A stretch of DNA of 64,000 nucleotides from Nocardioides aquaticus (GCF_018459925.1 NZ_CP075371.1:186001-250000); one strand, 5' to 3'; positions 16,474-25,320 are shown, counted from the first letter of the stretch. A program made the numbers and translations. The notes: generated by a model from the sequence alone, not told the origin.

Positions 16474-17474
16474 CGGGGGAGGTACCCGACGCCGCCCCGG
16501 TCCAGACCTACCGGGGGCCCGTGCCCGCGGCAGACCTCGGCTGGACCCTGACCCACGAGCACCTGTTCGTGCTCAGCCCCGAGCTCGACCGCGACCACCC
16601 CCACCCCGAGTGGGACCCCGACGCGGCGGTGGACAGGGCGGTGGCCGGCCTGGAGGAGCTGTACGACCTCGGGGTCCGCACGGTGGTCGACCTGACGGTG
16701 CCCGGCCTGGGTCGCGACGTCACCCTCGTCGGGCGGGTCGCGGCGCGGGCCCGGGTCAACCTCCTGGCGGCCACCGGGTGGTACACCGACGCGGTCCTGC
16801 CGCCGTACTTCCGCACGCACGGACCCGGTCGGCTGATCGGCGGCCCGGAACCCCTGGTCGAGATGTTCCTGCGGGACCTGGAGGAGGGCGTGGCCGGGAC
16901 GGGCGTGCGCGCTGCGGTGATCAAGGTCGTGACGGACGAGCCCGGTCTGACGCCGGACGTCAGCCGTGTCCTGGCCGCCGCCGCGGTCGCCCAGCAGCGC
17001 ACGGGCGTCCCCGTCGTCACCCACAGCAACCCCCACCTGCGCACCGGGCTCGACCAGCTGCGGGTGCTCGGGGACGCCGGGGTCGACCTGCGACGGGTGG
17101 TCGTCGGCCACAGCGGCGACACCCCCGACCGCGGCTACCTGCGAGCCCTGCTCGACCACGGCGCGACGATCGGCGTCGACCGTCTGGGGATGGCCCATGT
17201 CGCCGACGACGACGTCATGGTGGACAGCGTCGTGACCCTGGCGGCCGAGGGCTACGCCGACCGGATCGTGCTGTCGCACGACGCGGCGTACTTCAGCCGG
17301 GTGACCCCGCCGTCGTGGCGTCGGGAGCACGCGCCGCACTGGCGCCACGACCACCTCGCCCGCTGCGTGCTGCCCCGGCTGCGCGCGGCCGGCGTCTCCG
17401 CGGACGACCTGGACCGGATGACCACCCACAACGCACGACGGCTGCTGACGCCGTCGGTGGAGGCCGCCGCGTGA
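16470..17474 (+). CDS. Phosphotriesterase-family metal-dependent hydrolase (lactonase/esterase-like)
   Basis: 334-residue amidohydrolase-superfamily enzyme with the complete PTE metal ligand set: H29-x-H31 (TLTHEHLFV), K152 (VIKVVTDEPG, the carbamylated lysine position), H185 (VVTHSNPH), H214 (VVGHSGDT) and D271 (LSHDAAY). PTE-like lactonases hydrolyse lactones or esters. The start is GTG at 16470, overlapping the dctP stop, and its own stop overlaps the qsuD-like start, so it is embedded in the quinate/shikimate operon. A job in opening a lactone or ester of the imported cyclic acid is the natural inference, but the substrate is not shown. Confidence 0.85.
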   Translation: MTGEVPDAAPVQTYRGPVPAADLGWTLTHEHLFVLSPELDRDHPHPEWDPDAAVDRAVAGLEELYDLGVRTVVDLTVPGLGRDVTLVGRVAARARVNLLAATGWYTDAVLPPYFRTHGPGRLIGGPEPLVEMFLRDLEEGVAGTGVRAAVIKVVTDEPGLTPDVSRVLAAAAVAQQRTGVPVVTHSNPHLRTGLDQLRVLGDAGVDLRRVVVGHSGDTPDRGYLRALLDHGATIGVDRLGMAHVADDDVMVDSVVTLAAEGYADRIVLSHDAAYFSRVTPPSWRREHAPHWRHDHLARCVLPRLRAAGVSADDLDRMTTHNARRLLTPSVEAAA

Positions 17475-18355
17475 GCACCCACTACCGGGTCGCGTTGCTC
17501 GGGCACGGCATCGGGCCGTCCCTGACGCCGGCCCTGCACGAGCAGGAGGCGGCGCTGCTGGGTCTCGACTACCGCTACGAGACCGTCGACCTGATCGGGG
17601 ACCCCGACGTCGACCTCGGGGCGTTGCTGACCCGGCTCGAGGGGGAGGGGTTCGCCGCCGTCAACGTGACCCACCCCTTCAAGGTGGCGGTGCTCGACCA
17701 CGTCGCCTCGACGAGCGCCGTGGTGGAGCGGATCGGGTCGGCCAACCTGGTGCTGCTGGACGGCACCGGCGACCCCGGAAGCCCCCACCGCCGCGCGCAC
17801 AACACCGACGTGACGGGGTTCGGGGCCGGTCTGGTGGCGTTCCTGGGCGACCGCCCGCGTGGGCGGGTGCTGCAGGTCGGGGCCGGAGGGGCGGGTCGCG
17901 CGACGGCGTACGCGCTGCTCGACCTGGGGTTCGACGAGGTCGTGGTGCACGACCGTGACCCCGTCGCCGCGGCCGCGCTCGTCGAGCGCTTCGCCCCGAC
18001 GTCGGGGGGACGGATGCTCGCCTCCGAGGACGATCTCGCGACCTGGGTGACGGACGTGGACGGCGTGGTGCACGTGACGCCGATGGGGATGGCCGAGCAC
18101 CCCGGCGTCGCCTTCGACCCCACCGTCCTGCGCGAGGGGGCCTGGGTGGCCGAGGTGGTCTACCGCCCGCTCGAGACCGAGCTGCTGCGCCGCGCCCGCG
18201 CCCGGGGTGCCGACACGCTCGACGGAGGGCTCATGGCCGTCGGTCAGGCGGTCGACAGCCTGCGGCTGATCACGGGCCGTGAGCCCGACCGGGACCGGAT
18301 GACCGAGCACTTCCGCGCCCTCGTCCGGTCCCTCGAGAGCGACGGTGCGGCGTGA
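17471..18355 (+). CDS. qsuD: Quinate/shikimate dehydrogenase
   Basis: 294 aa, AroE/YdiB superfamily. The substrate loop has S17-L-T19 (GPSLTPALHE), the Ser-x-Thr pattern I recall for Corynebacterium glutamicum quinate/shikimate dehydrogenase, instead of the Ser-x-Ser of strict AroE. Catalytic Lys71 (NVTHPFK), Asn92 and Asp113 (HNTDVTGF) are present. The nucleotide motif is GAGGAGRATAYAL, and GLMAVGQAVDSLRLITGREPD is the C-terminal conserved block. It would oxidise quinate to 3-dehydroquinate and shikimate to 3-dehydroshikimate. The GTG at 17471 overlaps the upstream stop. A purely biosynthetic role is unlikely given the catabolic neighbours. Confidence 0.85.
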   Translation: MSTHYRVALLGHGIGPSLTPALHEQEAALLGLDYRYETVDLIGDPDVDLGALLTRLEGEGFAAVNVTHPFKVAVLDHVASTSAVVERIGSANLVLLDGTGDPGSPHRRAHNTDVTGFGAGLVAFLGDRPRGRVLQVGAGGAGRATAYALLDLGFDEVVVHDRDPVAAAALVERFAPTSGGRMLASEDDLATWVTDVDGVVHVTPMGMAEHPGVAFDPTVLREGAWVAEVVYRPLETELLRRARARGADTLDGGLMAVGQAVDSLRLITGREPDRDRMTEHFRALVRSLESDGAA

Positions 18356-18804
18356 GCGCGGTCTGGGTGCTCAACGGGCCCAACCTCAACCTGCTCGGCA
18401 CCCGCGAGCCCGCGGTCTACGGCCACGACACCCTCGCTGACGTCGAGGACCGCTGCCGGCGGACCGCCACGACGCTCGGCCTGGGCCTGGACTTCCGGCA
18501 GACCAACCATGAGGGGGTGCTCGTGGACTGGATCCAGCAGGCCGGTGCCGGGGTGGCGGCCGGGGACGTCCTCGGGGTCGTGCTGAACGCCGGGGCCCTC
18601 ACCCACACCTCGGTCGCGCTCCGCGACGCCGTGGTCGGGGCGGTGGTGCCGACCGTGGAGGTGCACCTCAGCAACGTGCACGCCCGCGAGCCGTTCCGCC
18701 ACCACTCGTACCTGAGCCCCGTCGCCCGGGGTGTCGTGGTCGGGCTCGGGCCGCTGGGCTACGAGCTGGCCGTCCGGTCCTTCGCCCCCACCCAGGAGAG
18801 CTGA
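18352..18804 (+). CDS. aroQ: Type II 3-dehydroquinate dehydratase
   Basis: 150-residue class II dehydroquinase, which dehydrates 3-dehydroquinate to 3-dehydroshikimate. Active-site elements are in place: NGPNLNLLGTREP (Arg18), Tyr23, the LNAGALTHTS substrate loop and VEVHLSNVHAREPFR with the catalytic His. The length is normal for the dodecameric enzyme. It overlaps both neighbours by one or four bases. In this operon it serves the catabolic step (the role of qsuC in Corynebacterium), although AroQ can also serve biosynthesis. Confidence 0.93.
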   Translation: MSAVWVLNGPNLNLLGTREPAVYGHDTLADVEDRCRRTATTLGLGLDFRQTNHEGVLVDWIQQAGAGVAAGDVLGVVLNAGALTHTSVALRDAVVGAVVPTVEVHLSNVHAREPFRHHSYLSPVARGVVVGLGPLGYELAVRSFAPTQES

Positions 18805-20669
18805 TGCGCACCTCGATCGCCACGGTCTGCCTCAGCGGCAGCCTGGAGGACAAGATGACCGCGGCCGCCGCCGCCGGGTTCGACGGGATCGAGGTGTTCG
18901 AGCCCGACCTGGTCGCCAGCGACCTCTCCCCGGAGGAGGTCCGCAGCCGGGCAGGCAGGCTCGGCCTCACCCTCGACCTCTACCAGCCCTTCCGGGACTT
19001 CGAGGGCGTCACCGACGACCTGCTCGCGGCCAACCTGCGCCGCGCCGAGGCCCGCTTCGCGGTCATGCAGCGGCTCGGCGTCGACACCGTCCTGGTGTGC
19101 AGCAACGTCGGGACGGCCACCGTCGACTCCGACGACGTCTCGGCGCACCAGCTGCGCCGGCTCGGCGACCTCGCCGCGGCGTACGACGTGCGGATCGCCT
19201 TCGAGGCGCTGGCCTGGGGGCGCTTCGTGGACGACTACCGCCGAGCGGCCCGCATCGTCGCGCTGGCCGACCACCCCGCCGTCGGCACCTGCCTGGACAG
19301 CTTCCACATCCTCTCCCGCGGCCACGACCCGGCCGGGATCGAGGAGATCCCGGCGGAGAAGATCTTCTTCGTGCAGCTGGCGGACGCGCCGAGGCTGGCC
19401 ATGGACGTGCTGTCCTGGAGCCGCCACCACCGGCTCTTCCCCGGGGAGGGCGACTTCGACCTCACCGGGTTCGTGGCGCACCTGCTGCGCGCGGGCTACG
19501 CCGGCCCGCTCTCGCTGGAAGTCTTCAACGACACCTTCCGCCAGACCGACACGGCCCGGACCGCCGCGCACGCCTTCCGGTCCCTGGTGTGGCTCCAGGA
19601 CCAGGCCGCGCGCCGACTCGACGCCGGTCCGCTGACCCGGATCGCCGAGGCCGCGCCGCCGGTGGGCGTCGACTTCGTCGAGGTCAAGGCCGAGGACACC
19701 GGCGAGGTCGAGGCCACCCTGGACCAGCTCGGGCTCACCTTCCGTGGTCAGCACCGGACCAAGCCGGTGCGGCTCTGGTCGGGCGGCCCGGCCAGGATGG
19801 TGCTCAACGAGCAGCACGCCCGCGAGGTCGAGCCGGTCGTCGCCGGGCTCGGCCTGGTGGTGCCGGACGCCGCGGCCACCGAGCGACGCGCCCACGACCT
19901 CGGGGTGCAGCCCGTCCACCGGCGCTCGCAGGTCGACGAGGCCCGTCTGGCCGGGTTCCTGGCCCCCGACGGCCTCGAGGTCTACCTCGTCGACGCCCCG
20001 GGCCCGGACGCGGAGCCGACCTGGGTGGAGGAGTTCGAGCACGGCCTGCCGCGGGACACGGCGGACTCCTTCACCGGTGTCGACCACGTCAACCTGGTGC
20101 ACTCCTGGGCCGAGCACGACGAGGCGGTCCTGTTCTGGACCGCGGCCGCCGGGTTCGACGCCCCGGCCGCCACCCAGGTGGCCAGTCCGCAGGGGCTGGT
20201 GCGCAGCCAGGTGGTCCGCACGCCGGACGGCCGGGTCCGCCTGCCGCTGAACGTCGCCCCGGCGGTCAGTCGCGACTACCCGGAGCACGTCGCGCTGCAC
20301 TGCACCGACATCTGGGCGGTGGCCTCCCGGGCGGCCGGGCGCGGGATGGCGTTCCTGCCGGTGCCCGACAACTACTACGACGACCTCGCCGCCCGCTTCG
20401 GGCTCGACCCCGGGCTCCTCGACCGCCTCCGGTCCGCCCAGCTCCTCTACGACCGGGACGGTGCGGGGGAGTTCCTGCACTTCTACACGCGCCGGGTCGG
20501 TCGGGTCTTCTTCGAGGTGGTGCAGCGGCTGGACGGTTACGACGGGTACGGCGCCGACAACGCCCCGGTCCGGCTGGCCTCCCAGGCGCGGGTCGACCGG
20601 GTCGAGCGGACGGCACGAGAGTCCGCCGCCGGACCGGCCGCCGGGGCTCGCGGGCGGCCGCGGACCTGA
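18804..20669 (+). CDS. qsuB: Two-domain 3-dehydroshikimate dehydratase (DSD + HPPD-like)
   Basis: 621 aa, matching the length of C. glutamicum QsuB and Pseudomonas QuiC1. Residues 1-280 form a sugar-isomerase-type TIM barrel with metal ligands E134 (FEALAWG), D165/H168 (CLDSFHIL), Q191 (FVQLADAP) and E239 (SLEVFND). Residues 290-600 are a 4-hydroxyphenylpyruvate-dioxygenase-like vicinal-oxygen-chelate domain with GVDHVNL, HVALHCTD and VFFEVVQRL as the His/His/Glu positions. It converts 3-dehydroshikimate to protocatechuate. It is the last gene of the operon, starting one base inside the aroQ stop. No protocatechuate ring-cleavage genes are in the window. Confidence 0.9.
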   Translation: MRTSIATVCLSGSLEDKMTAAAAAGFDGIEVFEPDLVASDLSPEEVRSRAGRLGLTLDLYQPFRDFEGVTDDLLAANLRRAEARFAVMQRLGVDTVLVCSNVGTATVDSDDVSAHQLRRLGDLAAAYDVRIAFEALAWGRFVDDYRRAARIVALADHPAVGTCLDSFHILSRGHDPAGIEEIPAEKIFFVQLADAPRLAMDVLSWSRHHRLFPGEGDFDLTGFVAHLLRAGYAGPLSLEVFNDTFRQTDTARTAAHAFRSLVWLQDQAARRLDAGPLTRIAEAAPPVGVDFVEVKAEDTGEVEATLDQLGLTFRGQHRTKPVRLWSGGPARMVLNEQHAREVEPVVAGLGLVVPDAAATERRAHDLGVQPVHRRSQVDEARLAGFLAPDGLEVYLVDAPGPDAEPTWVEEFEHGLPRDTADSFTGVDHVNLVHSWAEHDEAVLFWTAAAGFDAPAATQVASPQGLVRSQVVRTPDGRVRLPLNVAPAVSRDYPEHVALHCTDIWAVASRAAGRGMAFLPVPDNYYDDLAARFGLDPGLLDRLRSAQLLYDRDGAGEFLHFYTRRVGRVFFEVVQRLDGYDGYGADNAPVRLASQARVDRVERTARESAAGPAAGARGRPRT

Positions 20670-20746
20670 CCGCGATGGCGGGTCAGCGCCGGCATGGTCC
20701 TGCGTGACCGGGGTTGTGTCGTGGCTGAGCCTCTACGAGGTCGATC

Positions 20747-21414
20747 TCAACCGCGCAGGGTGAGCGGCATCAGCGCGTGCACCTGGTCGGTCATGGTGTC
20801 CAGCGCCTCCTGCGGTTCCGCGGTCAGGTAGCCGAGCAGCGCCTGCTGGAAGAGCCCGTCGAGCACGCCGTACGCAGCCGCCGGCGTCATGGCGACGTCG
20901 GCCCCGCTGAGCTCGGCGTAACGCGAGACGACCCGCCAGATCATGTCCTCCAGCGTCTGGTCGATCATCAGCACGGCCTCGCGCAGTGGCTCCTCGAACA
21001 TGCTCTGCGTGCGCAGGTCGTACCAGAGGCGGTGCATCGGCGCCTCGAGCTGCAGCGTCTCCACGAGCTTCGCGGCGAACGAGGTCAGGAGCTCCTCAGG
21101 GGTGGTCGAGTGGGCGACCAGTCCGTCGTAACGACGGACGCACTGTGCCTTGTAGTGGCGGACGCAGTAGACGATCAGCTCGGTCTTGTTGGCGAAGTAG
21201 TAGTGCACGACGCCGTGGCTGAACTGAGAGTTGTTGGCGATCTCGCGAAGGCTGGTGCGTGCGTAGCCCAGCTCGCCGAGCGTCTGCAGGGCCGACTCGG
21301 CCAGCTGGTTGCGTCGCTCGTCGTACCTGTCGGCCGGGGGCGGCGTGGTGTCCTCGCGGGCGCCTTGGCGGACGCGCCGGACGGCGCCTCGGGCGCCGTT
21401 CTCGTCCTGGCCAT
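20747..21414 (-). pseudogene. TetR-family regulator with an apparent one-base deletion near 21336-21340
   Basis: The body of the protein (RYDERRNQLAESALQTLGEL, then the recognition helix NSQFSHGVVHYYF and about 150 ligand-domain residues ending LMPLTLRG) is an ordinary TetR regulator. No ATG or GTG precedes the HTH in that frame. The ATG at 21414, with AGGGTGG upstream, opens a different frame giving a plausible N-terminus (MARTRTAPEAPSGASAK). Adding one base to the run of five G on the + strand (21336-21340) joins them. It is divergent from the SDR gene at 21569 and probably binds the palindrome at 21500-21515. Sequencing error or true lesion cannot be decided here. Confidence 0.75.
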
Positions 21415-21477
21415 GCGGCCACCCTAGTCGAGCGGGGCTCCGGACCCGGCGTTCTCTTGACGCGTGACCAGATGTAC

Positions 21478-21493
21478 CTGGACGGCTGTCCAG
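21478..21493. promoter_or_regulatory. Inverted repeat CTGGAC-GGCT-GTCCAG
   Basis: Perfect 6-bp arms with a 4-nt centre, 6 bp away from the second palindrome in the TetR/SDR divergent region. It could be an accessory operator or a promoter-proximal hairpin. Confidence 0.35.
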
Positions 21494-21499
21494 CAATCT

Positions 21500-21515
21500 C
21501 TTGACAAGTGTCAAG
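21500..21515. promoter_or_regulatory. TetR-type operator CTTGACAAGTGTCAAG overlapping a -35 box
   Basis: Perfect 7-bp arms (CTTGACA/TGTCAAG) around a 2-nt centre. It includes a consensus TTGACA -35 hexamer at 21501-21506 for the rightward SDR promoter; a weak -10 (CACGTT) follows after 17 nt. A repressor bound here would block RNA polymerase directly. The divergent TetR regulator is the likely binder. Confidence 0.6.
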
Positions 21516-21568
21516 GAGCGCGACACGTTGTGACCGCGACCACATCCACCCGTCTGAAGGAGCTCACC

Positions 21569-22366
21569 ATGACCGACCTCGACCTGACCGGGCGTACCGC
21601 GCTCGTCAGCGGAGCAGCGCAAGGACTGGGGGAGGGGATGGCGCAGGCGCTGGCGGCTGCCGGCGCGCGCGTCGTCGTCGCGGACCTGCAGGACGACCTC
21701 GGCGAGAAGGTGGCCGGCTCGCTGAAGGGCGAGGGCCACGGATTCGTGCACCTCGACGTGACCGACGAGGCGAGCTGGGAGAACGCCACCCGTGTTGCGG
21801 TCTCCGAGTTCGGCGGCCTCGACGTCCTGGTGAACAACGCCGGGGTCGAGATCAGCAGCCTGATCACCGAGGTGGTTCCCGAGGACATCCGCACGATGCT
21901 GGAGGTCAACGTCCTCGGTACCGCGCTCGGCGTGAAGTGGGGCCTGCGGACCATGCGTCCCGACGGGCCCGCCGGCCAGGGCGGCAGCATCATCAACATC
22001 TCCTCGGTCGCCGCCACGATCGCGTTCCCGGGCATCCCGATCTACTCGGCGACGAAGTCCGCGGTCAACCGGCTCACCCGGGTCTCGGCCATGGAGGCCG
22101 GCAAGCTCGGCTACGGCGTTCGCGTCAACTGCGTCTACCCGGGCCTGGTGCCCACCGCCATGGGCCAGGGGCTCGCCGCCGACATGGCCGAGCTCGGCCT
22201 CTTCGGATCCCCCGAGGAAGCGGTGGGCGCGGTCATCGAGCTCACGCCCTCCGGGCGTCTGGGCGAGGTCGCGGACATGGCCGACGCCGTGGTGTTCCTG
22301 GCCTCGGACGCCTCGCGCTTCATCAATGGAGTCGGCCTGCCGGTCGACGGCGGAATGGGGATGTGA
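21569..22366 (+). CDS. Short-chain dehydrogenase/reductase
   Basis: 265-residue classical SDR. The cofactor motif SGAAQGLG lies at 17-24, Asp at VVADLQDD suggests NAD preference, and NNAGVEIS, SSVAATIAFPGIPIYSATK (Ser-Tyr-Lys catalytic set) and the C-terminal NGVGLPVDGGMGM block follow. The start is ATG at 21569 with GAAGGAG upstream; the longer frame lies over the promoter and operator. Such enzymes oxidise or reduce secondary alcohols such as hydroxysteroids or 3-hydroxyacyl compounds. It is 3 nt from the next gene, in an operon with a saccharopine-dehydrogenase-like protein and an acyl-CoA ligase. Confidence 0.9.
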   Translation: MTDLDLTGRTALVSGAAQGLGEGMAQALAAAGARVVVADLQDDLGEKVAGSLKGEGHGFVHLDVTDEASWENATRVAVSEFGGLDVLVNNAGVEISSLITEVVPEDIRTMLEVNVLGTALGVKWGLRTMRPDGPAGQGGSIINISSVAATIAFPGIPIYSATKSAVNRLTRVSAMEAGKLGYGVRVNCVYPGLVPTAMGQGLAADMAELGLFGSPEEAVGAVIELTPSGRLGEVADMADAVVFLASDASRFINGVGLPVDGGMGM

Positions 22367-22369
22367 GCC

Positions 22370-23497
22370 ATGGGTGACAAGCAGGTCGTCGTCTACGGCG
22401 CCTCCGGCTACACCGGCCGGCTCATCTGCGAGTACCTCCGCGAGTACCACGTCCCGTTCATCGCCGCCGGCCGTGACGGAGCCAAGCTGAAGACCTCCAT
22501 GGAGGGCCACGTCGCCGGCATCGAGACCGCCGACTACGAGGTCGTCGAAGTCACCCACGACGTCGCGTCCCTGACCGAGCTGTTCCGTGGAGCGTCCGTG
22601 GTGCTCAACACGGTCGGACCGTTCAGCAAGTGGGGGCCGGAGGTCGTCGAGGCGTGCCTCGCCGTCGGTGCGCACTACACGGACACCACCGGTGAGCAGG
22701 ACTGGCTGATCACCTGTGACGAGCAGTACGGCGCGGACTTCGCGGCAGCCGGGCTGCTCCTCGCGCCTGGCATCGCGCAGATGTACACGACCGGCGAGAT
22801 CGCCGCCGAGGTCGCGCTGGAGACACCCGGCCTCGACACCCTCGACATCGCCGTGTTCTGGGGTGGCAGCCCGACGATCGCTTCGACGCAGACGATCCTC
22901 TTCAACGCCGCTCTCTCCGGCGCGCACTACCTCGAGCAGAACGCCTACGTGCCGTTCGATCCGGACGCCGGTCACTTCCACCTCGCCGTCCCCGGCCAGC
23001 ACGAGCTCGCGCTCGCGCTGCCGTGGGGAGGGACGTCGCACCCCGTCTGGTACCGCAGGGACCCGCGTGTGGCGAGCTGCAGGGCGCTCGGCGGGGTGTT
23101 CGACAAGGCGCTGATGCTCGGGGTGCCGCAGATCGTCGCGGGTGCGCTGGAGGCGACCAAGGACATGGAGCCCGACGAGAAGTACGCCGCCCTCGCCGCC
23201 ACCGCCGCACAGGTGATGAGCTCCATGCCGCCCCGGGAGAACCCCCGGCTGAACAAGTCGCTCGACTCGGTGCACGCGTCCGGCCCCCTCGGACGCGCGC
23301 ACTGCGTCATCCACGGCAACCAGAACTACAAGCAGACAGGGTTGCTGCAGGCCTACGCGGCGTACTCGCTGCTGATGCAGCCTCCCAAGCGGGTCGGGTT
23401 CGCCTCGGGCTGCCAGGCCTTCGGCCACCGCGAGCTGCTCGGCGTGCTCCGCTCGTTCGGGCTGGTCTCGCAGCCCGTCCTGACCGTCCAGGCCTGA
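22370..23497 (+). CDS. Saccharopine-dehydrogenase-like oxidoreductase
   Basis: 375 aa. The N-terminal NAD(P)-binding Rossmann motif GASGYTGRLICEYL (about 10-23) and NTVGPFSKWGPEVVEAC match the saccharopine dehydrogenase NADP-binding family, as does AVGAHYTDTTGE. The remainder resembles trans-acting enoyl reductase relatives rather than true lysine-pathway enzymes. There is no lysine-metabolism neighbour. It sits between an SDR and an acyl-CoA ligase, so a reduction in lipid, terpenoid or steroid metabolism is more likely. The substrate is unknown. Confidence 0.75.
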   Translation: MGDKQVVVYGASGYTGRLICEYLREYHVPFIAAGRDGAKLKTSMEGHVAGIETADYEVVEVTHDVASLTELFRGASVVLNTVGPFSKWGPEVVEACLAVGAHYTDTTGEQDWLITCDEQYGADFAAAGLLLAPGIAQMYTTGEIAAEVALETPGLDTLDIAVFWGGSPTIASTQTILFNAALSGAHYLEQNAYVPFDPDAGHFHLAVPGQHELALALPWGGTSHPVWYRRDPRVASCRALGGVFDKALMLGVPQIVAGALEATKDMEPDEKYAALAATAAQVMSSMPPRENPRLNKSLDSVHASGPLGRAHCVIHGNQNYKQTGLLQAYAAYSLLMQPPKRVGFASGCQAFGHRELLGVLRSFGLVSQPVLTVQA

Positions 23498-23502
23498 CCG
23501 TC

Positions 23503-25043
23503 GTGCGGCTGGTCGACTACCTCGACAAGGGGGCCTCGGTCGATCCCGGGGCCCCCTGCCTGACCACCGACGGCAGCAGCTCGTCGTACGCCGAGGTCCG
23601 GGACCTCAGCTTCCGCGTCGCAGCGGCCCTGGCCCGTACCGGGGTCGCCCCGGGAGACAAGGTCGCCATCCTCTCGGCCAACGACCCGCTGGCCTTCACC
23701 TGCGTCTTCGGGATCAGCCGTGCCGGAGCGGTGTGGTGCCCGATCAATCCTCGGAACGAAGCAGACGAGACCCGCGAGCTGCTCGAGCTCTCCGACTGCG
23801 CCGTGCTGATCCACCAGGCGTCCTTCTCCCCCCTCGTCGACCGGATCCGAGACGGGCTGCCGGGGCTGACCACGATCGTGTGCCTGGACGGGACGCCGCT
23901 CCCGGGGACGACGTCGTGGGACGCGTTCCTGGAGGCCCCTGGCGCACACGCCCCACCGGACGCCCCACCGGTCGAGGACCTCGCGATGATCGTCGGCACC
24001 GGCGGCACCACCGGCCGGCCCAAGGGCGTGATGCTCACCGGCACCAACCTGGAGGTCATGTCCGCGACCACGCTGATGTGCTACCCGTTCGAGGGGCGAC
24101 CGGTCTACCTCGCGCTCGCCCCGCTGACCCATGCCGCGGGCGTGCTGTGCTTTCCCGTGCTGGCCAGCGCGGGGGAGATCGTGGTGATGCGGACTCCGGA
24201 CGTGGGCGACTTCCTGGGGCTCGTCGAGACGCACGCCGTGACACACACGTTCCTGCCCCCGACGCTGATCTACATGCTGCTCGACCACCCGCGGCTCGGG
24301 TCGGCGGACCTCTCGTCCCTGCAGTGCTTCTGGTACGGCGCCGCGCCGATGTCGGTCACGCGGCTCGAGGAGGCGATCGACCGCATCGGGCCCGTGATGG
24401 CCCAGCTGTTCGGGCAGACCGAGGCGCCGATGATGGTGTCCGCGCTACCGCCCGCCGACCACTTCCTGCCCGACGGGACGCTCGCTCGCGAGCGGCTCGC
24501 CTCCGCCGGTCGGCCGACACCTCTCGTCACCGTCGCGATCATGGACTCCGACGGGTCCTTGCAGGCCCGCGGCGAACCCGGCGAGATCGTCGTGCGCAGC
24601 TCGCTCGTCATGCGGGGCTACTACCGCGACCCCGGGGCGACGGCCGAGGCCTCGACGCACGGCTGGCACCACACCGGGGACATCGGCTTCCTCGACCCCG
24701 ACGGGTTCCTGTTCATCGTGGACCGCGCCAAGGACATGGTCATCACGGGGGCTTCAACGTGTACTCGACCGAGGTCGAGCAGGCGCTCATGGAGCACCCT
24801 GCCGTCGCCGACTGTGCCGTGGTCGGGCTCCCCGACGAGAAGTGGGGAGAGCGGGTCACCGCCGTCGTCCAGCTGAGGCCGGGGCAGGCCGCTTCGGGGG
24901 CCGAGCTCGCGGCCTTCGTCAAGAAGCGCATCGGCAGCGTGAAGTCACCGAAGCAGGTCGAGGTCTGGGAGCAGCTGCCCCGGTCGAAGATCGGCAAGGT
25001 GTTGAAGACCGACATCAGGAGGACCCTGACCGGAGCCGGTTGA
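23503..25043 (+). pseudogene. Acyl-CoA synthetase (AMP-binding), frameshifted at the G run 24747-24751
   Basis: Joined length is about 513 codons. The first frame, from GTG 23503, carries the AMP-binding P-loop GTGGTTGRPKG, the FGQTEAPM adenylation motif and the hinge-region HHTGDIGFLDPDGFLFIVDRAKDMVITG. At ITGG the frame breaks: five G instead of six. The correct continuation, GFNVYSTEVEQALMEHPAVAD through the catalytic lysine region PRSKIGKVLKTDIR, is in the +1 register and ends at 25043. One missing base restores the whole enzyme. It would activate a carboxylic acid to its CoA thioester for the SDR-linked pathway. If the deletion is real, the C-terminal lid domain is lost and the enzyme is dead. 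Confidence 0.85.
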
Positions 25044-25121
25044 GGCGCCGAGGGCCGGAGGGCCGTCGACGACACGCGACAGCAGGTACGGCGGCACGCT
25101 GAGGCCTGCCATCGAGGTGCC

Positions 25122-25157
25122 GCCGAGCGCGACGCCGAGCGCGACGCCGAGCGCCAC
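25122..25157. repeat. Three 12-nt tandem repeats (GCCGAGCGCGAC)
   Basis: Unit GCCGAGCGCGAC occurs twice exactly and a third time with one change (GCCGAGCGCCAC). It lies in the 277-bp stretch 25044-25320, which holds no convincing gene on either strand apart from the promoter signature of the next gene. Confidence 0.6.
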
Positions 25158-25308
25158 CCGTCCACGCTGTCGGGCCACCAGCGAACCGGGGCAGGACCAC
25201 GGGCCACGCGGGGCCGCCCGGGCCGGCGGCGAGCCCCGCGACCGCCCATGCCCCCACAGGTGGTTGGTCCCGGACGCTCCGCTGCCGGCGCCGGTACCCG
25301 TTTCGTCG

Positions 25309-25314
25309 CATACT
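25309..25314 (+). promoter_or_regulatory. Putative leaderless -10 (CATACT)
   Basis: CATACT is followed by 6 nt and the GTG at 25321. It supports that GTG as the real start of the following gene and a leaderless mRNA. Confidence 0.4.
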
Positions 25315-25320
25315 GTGCCG

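Noticed and set aside
18352..18804. AroQ and the dehydrogenase as biosynthetic shikimate genes
   Set aside because: No aroB, aroK, aroC or aroA nearby; instead a transporter and dehydroshikimate dehydratase, which point to catabolism.
21414..21505. TTG upstream of 21415 as an intact TetR start
   Set aside because: It would add some 50 atypical residues running through the operator; the one-base deletion model is simpler.
25044..25320. Minus-strand frame with ALGVALGVALGG as a membrane-protein remnant
   Set aside because: The apparent hydrophobic repeat is just the translation of the 12-nt tandem repeat; no start or family match.
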